Below are positions 44,056 through 52,842 of a DNA stretch of 64,000 nucleotides, in pieces. Position numbers and translations under genes: made by a program. Source of the stretch: Didemnitutus sp041906465 (lineage in GTDB: Bacteria; Verrucomicrobiota; Verrucomicrobiia; Opitutales; Opitutaceae); the NCBI GenBank assembly GCA_041906465.1, contig JAYRJE010000001.1, forward strand, positions 372,001 to 436,000, written 5' to 3'. How positions within the stretch are numbered: the first letter of the stretch is position 1; the number at the start of each line of letters is the position of its first letter. The notes below the pieces were generated by a model. That model made no database searches. It was not told the origin of the DNA and saw only the letters and a program-made list of their open reading frames with translations.

Positions 44056-44871
44056 ATGTCGCGCGCGACCTCTCCGCTCCTCTTCGACTTCCGTCAACTC
44101 ACCGTGTATCGCGGCGAGCGCCGCGCTTTGCACGGGCTCGATCTTCAGCTCCGCGCCGGCGAGCACGTCGCCATCCTCGGTCCGAACGGCTGCGGCAAGT
44201 CCACGTTGATCAAAACGCTCACGCGGGAACTCTACCCCGTCACCGATACGCCCGGCTATCGCTTCCAGCTGCTCGGCGAAGAGTTCGCCGATATCACCGA
44301 TTTCCGCACAACGCTCGGCCTCGTCGCCCTCGACCAGCTGCAGAAGCTCTCCTACGAGATAACGGAACGCAGCGTCAGCGGTCTTGAACTCGTGCTCTCG
44401 GGCTTTTTCGACAGCATCGGCCTGTGGCCGCACATGCGGCCGACTCCGATGCAACGCCACCGCGCACGCAGCGTGATGCGTTTCCTCGGTGTGACGCACC
44501 TCGCCCATCGCTCGCTGAAAGAGATGTCCTCCGGTGAGCAACGCCGCTGCTTCATCGGCCGCGCGCTCGTGCACGATCCCGCCGCGCTGCTGCTCGACGA
44601 ACCGACCACGAGCCTCGATCCGGCAGCCGTGCTCGAATTTCGCCGCGTGCTGCGCACGCTCTGCCGCCGCAGGAAGAGCGTCGTGCTCGTGACGCACAAC
44701 GTCGCCGATCTCGTTCCGGAGATCGAACGCGTGCTGTTAATGCGCGGCGGTCGGATTGTCGCCGACGGCGGGCCGGGCCGGGTCCTCAGCTCCGCGTCGC
44801 TTTCAGAGCTGTTCGGTGCGCCGCTGCGGCTCGTGCGCACGCGCGGTCACTACGATCTGATCGCAAAGTAA
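44056..44871 (+). CDS. Orphan ABC transporter ATP-binding protein (271 aa)
   Basis: Walker A GPNGCGKST, signature MSSGEQRR (the family's LSGGQ with substitutions), Walker B LLLDEPTTSLD and H-loop VTHN are all present, so ATP hydrolysis is predicted. The spacing around VALDQLQKLSYEITERSVSGLELVLSGFFDSIGLW resembles iron-chelate/molybdate-type ATPases. No permease or binding protein is adjacent; it is divergent from the metalloprotease gene (117-nt gap). Partner and substrate are unknown. Confidence 0.88.
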   Translation: MSRATSPLLFDFRQLTVYRGERRALHGLDLQLRAGEHVAILGPNGCGKSTLIKTLTRELYPVTDTPGYRFQLLGEEFADITDFRTTLGLVALDQLQKLSYEITERSVSGLELVLSGFFDSIGLWPHMRPTPMQRHRARSVMRFLGVTHLAHRSLKEMSSGEQRRCFIGRALVHDPAALLLDEPTTSLDPAAVLEFRRVLRTLCRRRKSVVLVTHNVADLVPEIERVLLMRGGRIVADGGPGRVLSSASLSELFGAPLRLVRTRGHYDLIAK

Positions 44872-44961
44872 CGCCGGCGTCACAGCTCGGCAGCGTCGAA
44901 CTCGAACAGTCGCGGGTTCGGCGTCGGGCAGCGTGCCACCATGCGCCGGACGCCGCGAGAA

Positions 44962-45633
44962 TCACCGGCGACCATGCAGACGGCGAATCGCGTCCGGCAA
45001 CGCAGCGAGATTTTCGATCCGCTCCGTCGCCGCGGCGGGATCTTCGCCGGTGCGATCGCGATCGACCCAAATGCGTGCGATGCCCATGTCGCGCGCCGGA
45101 CCGATATCGTGGTAGAAGCTGCACGCCGCGTGGATCCAATGCTCGCGCGCAACACCACTCACGCGCCAGAAGTGCCGGAAATGCGCCAGCGAGGGCTTGT
45201 AGTCCTTCACCTCTTCGGCGGTGACCACGAGATCGAACGGCTGGCGAAAGCCGCGCTGCGTTTGCGCGAAGAGTGCGCGATCGCAATTGGTGAGCACGGC
45301 CAGCTTCCAGCCGGCCCCTCGGAGCGACGCGAGCGCAGGTTCGACGTCGGCGAAAACCGGCTGTGTGCCCCAATTCGCGGGCAGCGCATCGACGGCGGCG
45401 GCTGAGACGGCCAGGCCAATCTCGCGCGCGGCGCGCGCCACGCCTTCGCGCAGCACGTCGGCATAGAGGCGGTGCGGGCGCTCCTGTTCGAGCGGACGCT
45501 CGTAGCGGTGATAGGCAGCGATCAGTTCGCCGACGCGCTCGCCGGCGAGCGGGCGCAGGATGTTCGCGAAGCCCGTGTGCCAGTCGACGAGCGTGCCGAA
45601 GCAGTCGAAAGTGATCCAGCGGTTGGATGACAT
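44962..45633 (-). CDS. HAD-superfamily hydrolase (haloacid dehalogenase type II-like)
   Basis: The 223-aa product has motif I ITFDCFGTLVDW (the usual DxDGTL nucleophile appears as D-C-F-G-T-L, as in 2-haloacid dehalogenases), motif II LTNCDR and motif III Lys in VKDYKPSLAHF. Motif IV acids follow in ACSFYHDIGPARDMGIARIWVDR. The lack of the second Asp in motif I is characteristic of the dehalogenase branch rather than phosphatases. The start at 45633 (MSSNRWITFDCF) fits. Substrate unknown. Confidence 0.87.
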   Translation of the reverse strand: MSSNRWITFDCFGTLVDWHTGFANILRPLAGERVGELIAAYHRYERPLEQERPHRLYADVLREGVARAAREIGLAVSAAAVDALPANWGTQPVFADVEPALASLRGAGWKLAVLTNCDRALFAQTQRGFRQPFDLVVTAEEVKDYKPSLAHFRHFWRVSGVAREHWIHAACSFYHDIGPARDMGIARIWVDRDRTGEDPAAATERIENLAALPDAIRRLHGRR

Positions 45634-45712
45634 GGAGCGAGCTTGGACGATCTGCCGCGCTTTGACGAGCGCGGCTCCCGTCCGTCCCACCCGGGCAACT
45701 GAATCGCGCGGC

Positions 45713-45750
45713 TCGAAAAAGAAAACGCCGCGGATCGCTCCGCGGCGTTT
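45713..45750 (-). terminator. Intrinsic terminator of the metK-ahcY operon
   Basis: A perfect 12-bp stem (45723-45734 with 45739-45750, 4-nt loop) is followed, on the minus strand, by a T-rich tract (complement of AAAAAGAAAA at 45716-45725). It lies 21 nt past the ahcY stop. Confidence 0.85.
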
Positions 45751-45771
45751 GAAGATAGATGCGCTTTCCGC

Positions 45772-47184
45772 TCAGTAGCGGTAGTGCTCGGGCTTGTAGG
45801 GGCCCTCGACCGGGACGCCGAGATACTTGGCTTGCTCGGGCGAAAGCTTCGTGAGCTTGGCGCCGATCTTTTCCAAGTGCAGGCGGGCGACTTCTTCGTC
45901 GAGGTGCTTCGGGAGGCGATAGACGCCGACCTTGTAGCTGTCCTTGTTCTTCCAGAGATCGAGCTGGGCGAGCGTCTGGTTGGTGAAGGAGTTCGACATG
46001 ACGAACGACGGGTGGCCGGTGGCGCAACCGAGGTTCACGAGGCGGCCCTCGGCGAGCATGTAGATGCTGTTCCCCTTCGGGAACGTATACATGTCGTATT
46101 GGGGCTTAATGTTCGTGCGCTTCGCGTCGGACTTGTTGAGCGCGTCGACCTGGATCTCGTTATCGAAGTGGCCGATGTTGCACACGATCGCCTGGTCCTT
46201 CATCTGGCGCATGTGCTCGAGGGTGATGATGTCGACGTTGCCGGTCGTGGTGACGTAGATGTCGGCCGTGCCGAGCGTCGACTCGATCGTGTTGACCTCG
46301 AAGCCTTCCATCGCGGCCTGGAGGGCGTTGATGGGGTCGATCTCGGTGACGATAACGCGAGCGCCGAAGCCGCGCAGCGAGTGCGCGGAGCCCTTGCCGA
46401 CGTCGCCGTAACCGCAGACGCACGCGACCTTGCCGGCGATCATGACGTCGGTAGCGCGCTTGAGGCCGTCGGCGAGCGACTCGCGGCAGCCGTAGAGATT
46501 GTCGAACTTCGACTTCGTGACCGAGTCGTTGACGTTGATGGCCGGGACGAGCAGCTGGCCCTTCTCGAGCATCTGGTAGAGGCGGTGGACGCCGGTGGTC
46601 GTCTCTTCGGAGACGCCGCGCCATTCCTTCACGACGTTGGTCCAGCACTTCGGGTTCTGGGCGTGGACGCGTTTGAGGAGGTTTTTGATGACCTGCTCTT
46701 CGTGCGAGGACGAAGGCGTGTCGACCCACTTGTCACCGTTCTCGAGCTGGTAGCCCTTGTGGATGAGGAGCGTGACGTCGCCGCCGTCGTCAACGACGAG
46801 CTGCGGACCCTGGCCTTGGGGGTTGAGGACGGCCTTGAGGGTGCAATCCCAGTATTCTTCGAGCGTTTCACCCTTCCAGGCGAAGACCGGCACGCCGGCC
46901 GCGGCGATCGCGGAAGCGGCGTGGTCTTGCGTCGAGAAGATGTTGCATGACGCCCAGCGCACGGTGGCGCCGAGCTCGACCAGCGTCTCGATGAGGACGG
47001 CGGTCTGGATCGTCATGTGCAGCGAGCCGGTGACGCGCACGCCCTTGAGGGGCTTGGACGGGCCAAACTTTTTGCGGACGGACATGAGGCCGGGCATTTC
47101 GTGCTCGGCGATCTGAATCTCCTTACGGCCCCATTCGGCGAGGGAGATGTCTTTGACGTGAAAATCGGTGTTAGCGGTAGCCAT
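45772..47184 (-). CDS. ahcY: Adenosylhomocysteinase (S-adenosylhomocysteine hydrolase)
   Basis: The 470-aa product has the SAH hydrolase signatures: FSTQDHAASAIAAAGVPVFAWKGET, NDSVTKSKFDNLYGCRESLADGLKRATDVMIAGKVACVCGYGDVGKGSA (NAD site GxGxxGxG) and the C-terminal KPEHYRY that completes the neighbouring subunit's NAD site. It splits SAH to adenosine and homocysteine. It follows metK by 12 nt, so the operon makes SAM and removes its by-product. A strong terminator follows. Confidence 0.97.
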   Translation of the reverse strand: MATANTDFHVKDISLAEWGRKEIQIAEHEMPGLMSVRKKFGPSKPLKGVRVTGSLHMTIQTAVLIETLVELGATVRWASCNIFSTQDHAASAIAAAGVPVFAWKGETLEEYWDCTLKAVLNPQGQGPQLVVDDGGDVTLLIHKGYQLENGDKWVDTPSSSHEEQVIKNLLKRVHAQNPKCWTNVVKEWRGVSEETTTGVHRLYQMLEKGQLLVPAINVNDSVTKSKFDNLYGCRESLADGLKRATDVMIAGKVACVCGYGDVGKGSAHSLRGFGARVIVTEIDPINALQAAMEGFEVNTIESTLGTADIYVTTTGNVDIITLEHMRQMKDQAIVCNIGHFDNEIQVDALNKSDAKRTNIKPQYDMYTFPKGNSIYMLAEGRLVNLGCATGHPSFVMSNSFTNQTLAQLDLWKNKDSYKVGVYRLPKHLDEEVARLHLEKIGAKLTKLSPEQAKYLGVPVEGPYKPEHYRY

Positions 47185-47196
47185 GATGCGTGGTGA

Positions 47197-48417
<1,221 letters not shown>

Positions 48418-48564
48418 AGAATGTGAGCGGGGAACAAAAGCGGCGCCCCTCTCCGGAGCAAGTAGATTATCAACGTATCTGGATTTCATGATGCGAATAG
48501 GGCAACCCCGCCGCGGCATCCGGCTTGCGTCGGGGCTGCGGACGGATTGCATGCGTTCGCCGTT

Positions 48565-48921
48565 ATGTCCGAGCCGACCCTACACCCCGAGGCCATAGAA
48601 GCGCTGCGCGCGGTCTCACCGGACGATGGCGGTCGGTTTCTGACAGAGTTGATCGATATTTTCCTCCAAGACACCCCGCTGCGCCTGAAGGAGTTGGCCG
48701 ACGCGCTCGCCGCGGGGGACGCGGCGGTTGCCACTCGCGCGGCACACAGCATCAAAGGCAGCGCCGGTAACTTTGGCGCGGGTGTCCTCTCGCGTGTGGC
48801 ACTTGAATGCGAGGTGGCGGCCAAAGCCGGCCAACTCGCCGCAGTCGCCGCCAAGACGCCCTCACTCGAGCAGGCCTTCGCGGACGTCCGCGCAGCGCTG
48901 GTGGCTCTCCGTTCTCCGTGA
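48565..48921 (+). CDS. HPt (histidine phosphotransfer) domain protein
   Basis: The 118-aa single-domain protein has the HPt signature AAHSIKGSAGNFGA with the phospho-accepting His, preceded by FLTELIDIFLQDTPLRLKELADAL, all predicted helical. It would relay phosphate between a hybrid kinase and a response regulator, neither of which is in this window. The start at 48565 (MSEPTLHPEAIEALRAVSPDD) is preferred over a TTG at 48547. The 3' end overlaps the DUF1573 gene by 4 nt (GTGA). Confidence 0.88.
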   Translation: MSEPTLHPEAIEALRAVSPDDGGRFLTELIDIFLQDTPLRLKELADALAAGDAAVATRAAHSIKGSAGNFGAGVLSRVALECEVAAKAGQLAAVAAKTPSLEQAFADVRAALVALRSP

Positions 48922-49577
48922 AAAAAATCGCTCCCCTTCTGGTCGTCACCGCGCTCTTCTGCGGCAGCACGCCAGCCAGCCCCGCCGCTTTGACCTGGGT
49001 ATCGTCGGAATTCGCCGGCTCCACCAAGCCGCTGCAACACACGCTCGACGTCGCATTCGCCTTCAAGAACACGGGCGCCAAACCCGTCGCCATCCGCGAA
49101 GTCCAGGTCAACTGCGACTGCATGACCGCGTCGGCCGACAAACAAATCTACCAGCCCGGCGAAGCCGGCGTGGTCAGCGCGCGCTTTTCGGTGGGCGACC
49201 GCGTCGGCGTCTATCAGCGCAGCATTACCGTCGTCACGGATGACGGCACGCCGCCGCAGCGACTCAACGTGCAAATCGACGTCCCCGAACTCGCCGCCGT
49301 CACGCCGCGAGTGTTGAATTGGAACACCAGTGCCGCCGCCGACGAGCAAGTCGTCGACGTTGCGGTGGCGGACTCCATCCAAATCCACTTCTCCGAGATT
49401 TTCGTCTCCGCCGAGTCGTTCCACGCACGCGTCGAAACTGTCGAAGCCGGGCGGCGCTATCGGATGCGGGTGAAACCGTCCTCCACCGCCGAAGCCGCCA
49501 GTGCCGCCATCCGCCTCAAAGGCAAAGCGGCGTCCGGCGAAGACGTCGTCGTCAGCGCCTACGCGAACGTTCGCTGA
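48918..49577 (+). CDS. Secreted DUF1573 family protein
   Basis: The 219-aa product begins at a GTG overlapping the HPt stop (48918) and has a signal peptide (MKKIAPLLVVTALFCGSTPASPA). The DUF1573 beta-sandwich follows (LQHTLDVAFAFKNTGAKPVAIREVQVNCDC, YQPGEAGVVSARFSVGDRVG), then a second Ig-like repeat to the end. The NCDC cysteine pair is typical. Function is unknown; it is probably a periplasmic or surface immunoglobulin-like protein. Coupling to an HPt gene is notable. Confidence 0.85.
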   Translation: MKKIAPLLVVTALFCGSTPASPAALTWVSSEFAGSTKPLQHTLDVAFAFKNTGAKPVAIREVQVNCDCMTASADKQIYQPGEAGVVSARFSVGDRVGVYQRSITVVTDDGTPPQRLNVQIDVPELAAVTPRVLNWNTSAAADEQVVDVAVADSIQIHFSEIFVSAESFHARVETVEAGRRYRMRVKPSSTAEAASAAIRLKGKAASGEDVVVSAYANVR

Positions 49578-49652
49578 GTGGCGCCGCCACCGTCTTCACC
49601 GTAGGCCGGCCGCAAGGCGCGCAAACGACAATCGAGGCCAGTTGGAGACACC

Positions 49653-50654
49653 TCATCCTGTTTTGAAAAACCCGCGCTGCTTCTCGCTGATCGGCAGTTC
49701 GGCTTTCTCCATTACCGCGAGCAGATCTTCCCACGCGTCGCGCTTGATCTTCAGCGCCGCCTCGGAACGCAGGCCCTCCTGGCGCAGGAGATACGAAGGA
49801 TGATACGTCGCCCGCAACGGGATGCCGTTGTAAGCGTGCCACGAGCCACGCGCGGCCCCCATCGTCTTGAAGCGATCCGCGCCGAGCAGGCCGTCGACGG
49901 CGGTCTTGCCGAGCGCGACGAGCACGCGCGGCTGGATGATGTCGATCTGCGCGCGAATGAACGGCAGGCAATACCCCATCTCGTCCTGCGTCGGCGGGCG
50001 GTTGCCCGTCTGAAAACCATCCGCGGAACGCGTGCCCATCTCCGGACGCCAATTCAGGATGTTGCCGATGTAAACATGCGAGCGTTCGAGTCCCATCGCC
50101 TTGATCATGCGATTGAGCAACTGCCCCGCGCGACCGACGAACGGCTCGCCCTGCTCTTCTTCGTCCGCGCCCGGCGCCTCGCCGATGAACATCACCGCCG
50201 CGTCGAGATTACCGACGCCGAATACGACCTGCTTGCCGGCGTAAACCCGGGCCTTGCACGTCGCGTCGTTGAGCACGATCTCGCGCAGCGCGTTCCAGCG
50301 CTCCTGCTTCGAACCACTCGGCAGATTCAGCGGCGGCGGAGTGCCAAGGCTCGACGCGGGCGGACTCGCGGGCACGACGCGTGGCGCGCGCGGTGGCGCG
50401 AACGCGGCGGCGGTGAAACTATTCGTTGGCTCGGCTACCGCCGCCGGCGTCGGCGACGATGGAGCGTCGCTCTCGATCGGAGCGGCGGCCACTGCCGCGA
50501 CGGGCGACGAGGCCGCGAGTTCCGCGCGGGCCACTTCGACCGCGCGGCGTAATTCGGCGAGACTCTCCTCGTTCACGGTGACCGTGCGGCTGCCCTCGCC
50601 TTTCAAGCGGCGCAACTCGTCAGTGAGGCAGAGGAGATGTTCGCGAACGTTCAT
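49653..50654 (-). CDS. Uracil-DNA glycosylase, family 4-like
   Basis: The 333-aa product has a disordered Ala/Pro-rich N-terminal ~115 aa and a UDG domain with motif 1 FIGEAPGADEEEQGEPFVGRAGQLL (GEAPG ~158-162) and motif 2 HPSYLLR (~285-291). Family 4 enzymes carry a 4Fe-4S cluster on four Cys. Here only Cys133 and Cys229 remain, and the NVxxCRPP position reads NILNWRPE (Trp202). It removes uracil from DNA. The start at 50654 overlaps the ribE stop by 4 nt. Confidence 0.88.
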   Translation of the reverse strand: MNVREHLLCLTDELRRLKGEGSRTVTVNEESLAELRRAVEVARAELAASSPVAAVAAAPIESDAPSSPTPAAVAEPTNSFTAAAFAPPRAPRVVPASPPASSLGTPPPLNLPSGSKQERWNALREIVLNDATCKARVYAGKQVVFGVGNLDAAVMFIGEAPGADEEEQGEPFVGRAGQLLNRMIKAMGLERSHVYIGNILNWRPEMGTRSADGFQTGNRPPTQDEMGYCLPFIRAQIDIIQPRVLVALGKTAVDGLLGADRFKTMGAARGSWHAYNGIPLRATYHPSYLLRQEGLRSEAALKIKRDAWEDLLAVMEKAELPISEKQRGFFKTG

Positions 50655-51256
50655 GCGGTGGCGGGCAGGCGCGCGGCGATGAGTTTTTCGACGTATTTGC
50701 CCAGCAGATCGAATTCGAGATTCACGCCGCTGCCGACGCGCTTCTCGCGGAGATTCGTCACGGCCATCGTGTGCGGGATGAGCCACACGGCGAGCGCGTC
50801 GCCGTCCACCTCGGCCACCGTGAGCGAGATGCCGTCGATCGCGATGCTGCCTTTGTGAATCAGATAACGACCACTGCCCTCCGGCGCGCGCACCTTGAGA
50901 TAGTGATCGGCGCCGCGCTGCTCGAAAATCTCGACGCGGCCGAGCGTGTCGATGTGCCCGCTGACAAAGTGCCCGCCCAGGCGGCTGTGCGGCAGCATGC
51001 TGCGCTCGAGGTTCACGGCGGAGCCGGGCTTCAACTCGGAGAAGCTCGTGAGGCGCACGGTTTCCTCAAGGAGATCGAACCAGAGATTGCCCGCGTCGTG
51101 CCTCACCACGGTGAGGCAGCAGCCGTTCACGGCCACGCTGTCGCCGAGTTTCACGTCGCTGCTGACGAGCTGCGCGGAGAGGTGGAGCGACCACGCTTTC
51201 GCGCCGCGGGTGAACGAGACGACCTGACCTGTTTCTTCGACGATACCGGTGAACAT
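50651..51256 (-). CDS. ribE: Riboflavin synthase alpha subunit
   Basis: The 201-aa product has the duplicated lumazine-binding fold: MFTGIVEETGQV..., GDSVAVNGCCLTVV in the first half and GGHFVSGHIDTLG...GSIAIDGISLTVAEVDGDALAVWLIPHT in the second. The N-terminal MFTGIVE and the NGCCLTV motif are diagnostic. It converts two lumazine molecules to riboflavin. It is the first gene of a two-gene unit with the glycosylase; other rib genes are elsewhere. Confidence 0.95.
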   Translation of the reverse strand: MFTGIVEETGQVVSFTRGAKAWSLHLSAQLVSSDVKLGDSVAVNGCCLTVVRHDAGNLWFDLLEETVRLTSFSELKPGSAVNLERSMLPHSRLGGHFVSGHIDTLGRVEIFEQRGADHYLKVRAPEGSGRYLIHKGSIAIDGISLTVAEVDGDALAVWLIPHTMAVTNLREKRVGSGVNLEFDLLGKYVEKLIAARLPATA

Positions 51257-51276
51257 TTTAGCGAGGGGATACGCAG

Positions 51277-51440
51277 CTAACCACGAACAAACCCGAATTG
51301 ACACGAAGGAAAACGCGAACGGTGCGTGTCATTTTGGTCCTGAACTGGGAAACCACGAAACGAACAACGGCACCATTGCAGAAGAAAGGGCAATGCGCCG
51401 GGCATTCCTTTTCGTGCATTTCGTGTGTTTCGTGGTTACC
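51277..51440. repeat. CACGAA-phased intergenic repeat with inverted arms
   Basis: The 200-nt gap between ribE and the HtrA-like gene holds several CACGAA units. The left arm starts CTAACCACGAA at 51277 and continues to 51313. A middle copy AAACCACGAAACGAAC lies at 51350-51365. The right arm is the reverse complement (TTCGTGCATTTCGTGTGTTTCGTGGTTACC) at 51411-51440. The only frame across it encodes NHETHEMHEKE-like repeats, an artefact of the repeat. It could fold into a long imperfect hairpin. Confidence 0.5.
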
Positions 51441-51456
51441 CACTCGGGTCGTTTGC

Positions 51457-52842
51457 TCAGTTCAGCTTCACCCGGAGCACTTGCGTCTCGCCGCCGCGGC
51501 GGGTGAGCACCACGAATTCCGCGCGCGCTTTATCATTCTCCACGGCGGTGAGCTTCTCCACCGCCTCGGTGTAAGTGTGCACTTCGACGCCGTCGATCTC
51601 GCGAATCCAGTCATCGGTCCGCAAGCCGGCGTTCGCCACCGGGCTGTTAGGACGAACGAAATTCACGACGGCGCCGCCCATTTCGGCAGCCTTGGCGCGC
51701 TGCGCGACGAGATCGGCCGTGACAAACTCGCGCCCCGTGAAGCCCAGTCGCTCGAAGTAACGGCGCTCGGCCTCGCGCACCATCTTCGGCTCGTCGCCGA
51801 GGGTGACGGCGAGTTCCTGACGCTCGGTCCCACGCAGCACGGTGAGCCTCATGACATCGCCCGCGTTGCGTTTGAGCACTTCCTGCCCGAAGTAGCCGAC
51901 GATGCTGCGATCGGGACGGAGACGCGGGAGCGTTTTGCCGTCGATCGCGAGAATGATATCGCGATCCTGCAAGCCAGCCTTGGCCGCCGGGCTTTCTTCG
52001 AGGATGTCACTGACGACGAGCGCGGACTGCCGCTCGAGTTTGAGCAGTTTCGCCACCTCCGGATCGACCGGCTGCAAACCATAGATGCCGATCGACGTGA
52101 CGGGACGGCCGGTGACGGACGTGGGCACGCGGTTGAGAAACGGCAAAAACTCGTCGACCAACAACACGACGCTGCTCTCGTCCGCGTTGACCAGCATGAC
52201 CGGAGTGCCGTGCTGATTGCGCGAGAACAGCAGGTAATTTTGCCCGAACGAGCTGAGCGTCAGACCGACGAGGCGGCCTTCGTTATCGAAAACCGGCAGG
52301 CCCGGTGCGCCGAGATCCTGACCGGTGAGCGCGGTCTTGTTCGGCAGCGTCGTGATCATCGCGACGCGCGAGTTGAGCGCGTAAGGCTTGAAATCCTCGT
52401 CCTTGCCCCGAAGGCCGAGGCCCCACAGCTCCGTGCCGAGGGGCGGCTCGGGCGCCTGCGCGAAGGCAGTAATCGGCTTCAGTTTCGCGACGAGGCCGTC
52501 GGTCGCGCGCACGAAATGAAACCCGGTCAGCTCATCCTGGCCGAGATAGGTGGCCGGCGTCGATTCGTCCTGCTCGGGCAGGTAGACCTTGAAATCCTTG
52601 AGCTGATCGACCGCGAGGCCGCTCGGGATGTTCGCGCCCGGAATGATGATCGTGCCGCGACCGTCGACGACGGTGCCCGCGATCGTGACTTGGCGACGCT
52701 CGATCTCCGTCTGAATCGTGAACTCGACGGCGACGATCGACTTCAGCCGCTCCGGCAGGAGCGAGGCGAGATCGGCGGCGAGAGCGGAAAAGGAAAGCGT
52801 GAGGGCAACGAAAGCCGCGGCGACGCGGCGGGAGGTGATCAT
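51457..52842 (-). CDS. HtrA-like PDZ protein lacking the protease triad
   Basis: The 461-aa product has a signal peptide (MITSRRVAAAFVALTLSFSALAA), a trypsin-fold remnant (~25-240) and two PDZ domains (~265-360 and ~375-450; GLRTDDWIREIDGVEVHTYTEAVEKL). The active-site GNSGGP is replaced by DLGAPGLPV (~176-184). The NAHV His region reads IIIPGANI and the DLAVLR Asp region LTGFHFVR, so no catalytic residue remains. It overlaps the intact htrA by 4 nt. Probably a periplasmic substrate-binding or regulatory partner of that protease. Confidence 0.85.
   Translation of the reverse strand: MITSRRVAAAFVALTLSFSALAADLASLLPERLKSIVAVEFTIQTEIERRQVTIAGTVVDGRGTIIIPGANIPSGLAVDQLKDFKVYLPEQDESTPATYLGQDELTGFHFVRATDGLVAKLKPITAFAQAPEPPLGTELWGLGLRGKDEDFKPYALNSRVAMITTLPNKTALTGQDLGAPGLPVFDNEGRLVGLTLSSFGQNYLLFSRNQHGTPVMLVNADESSVVLLVDEFLPFLNRVPTSVTGRPVTSIGIYGLQPVDPEVAKLLKLERQSALVVSDILEESPAAKAGLQDRDIILAIDGKTLPRLRPDRSIVGYFGQEVLKRNAGDVMRLTVLRGTERQELAVTLGDEPKMVREAERRYFERLGFTGREFVTADLVAQRAKAAEMGGAVVNFVRPNSPVANAGLRTDDWIREIDGVEVHTYTEAVEKLTAVENDKARAEFVVLTRRGGETQVLRVKLN

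Noticed and set aside
48418..48564. SAM or SAH riboswitch upstream of metK
   Set aside because: I compared the leader with remembered SAM-I, SAM-II and SAH consensus features and found no match. Only a GATAAT -10-like hexamer and a short GGGG/CCCC stem are present. A covariance search would be decisive.
51258..51443. 61-codon minus-strand frame reading NHETHEMHEKE
   Set aside because: The peptide is produced by the CACGAA-type intergenic repeat and has no other coding evidence.
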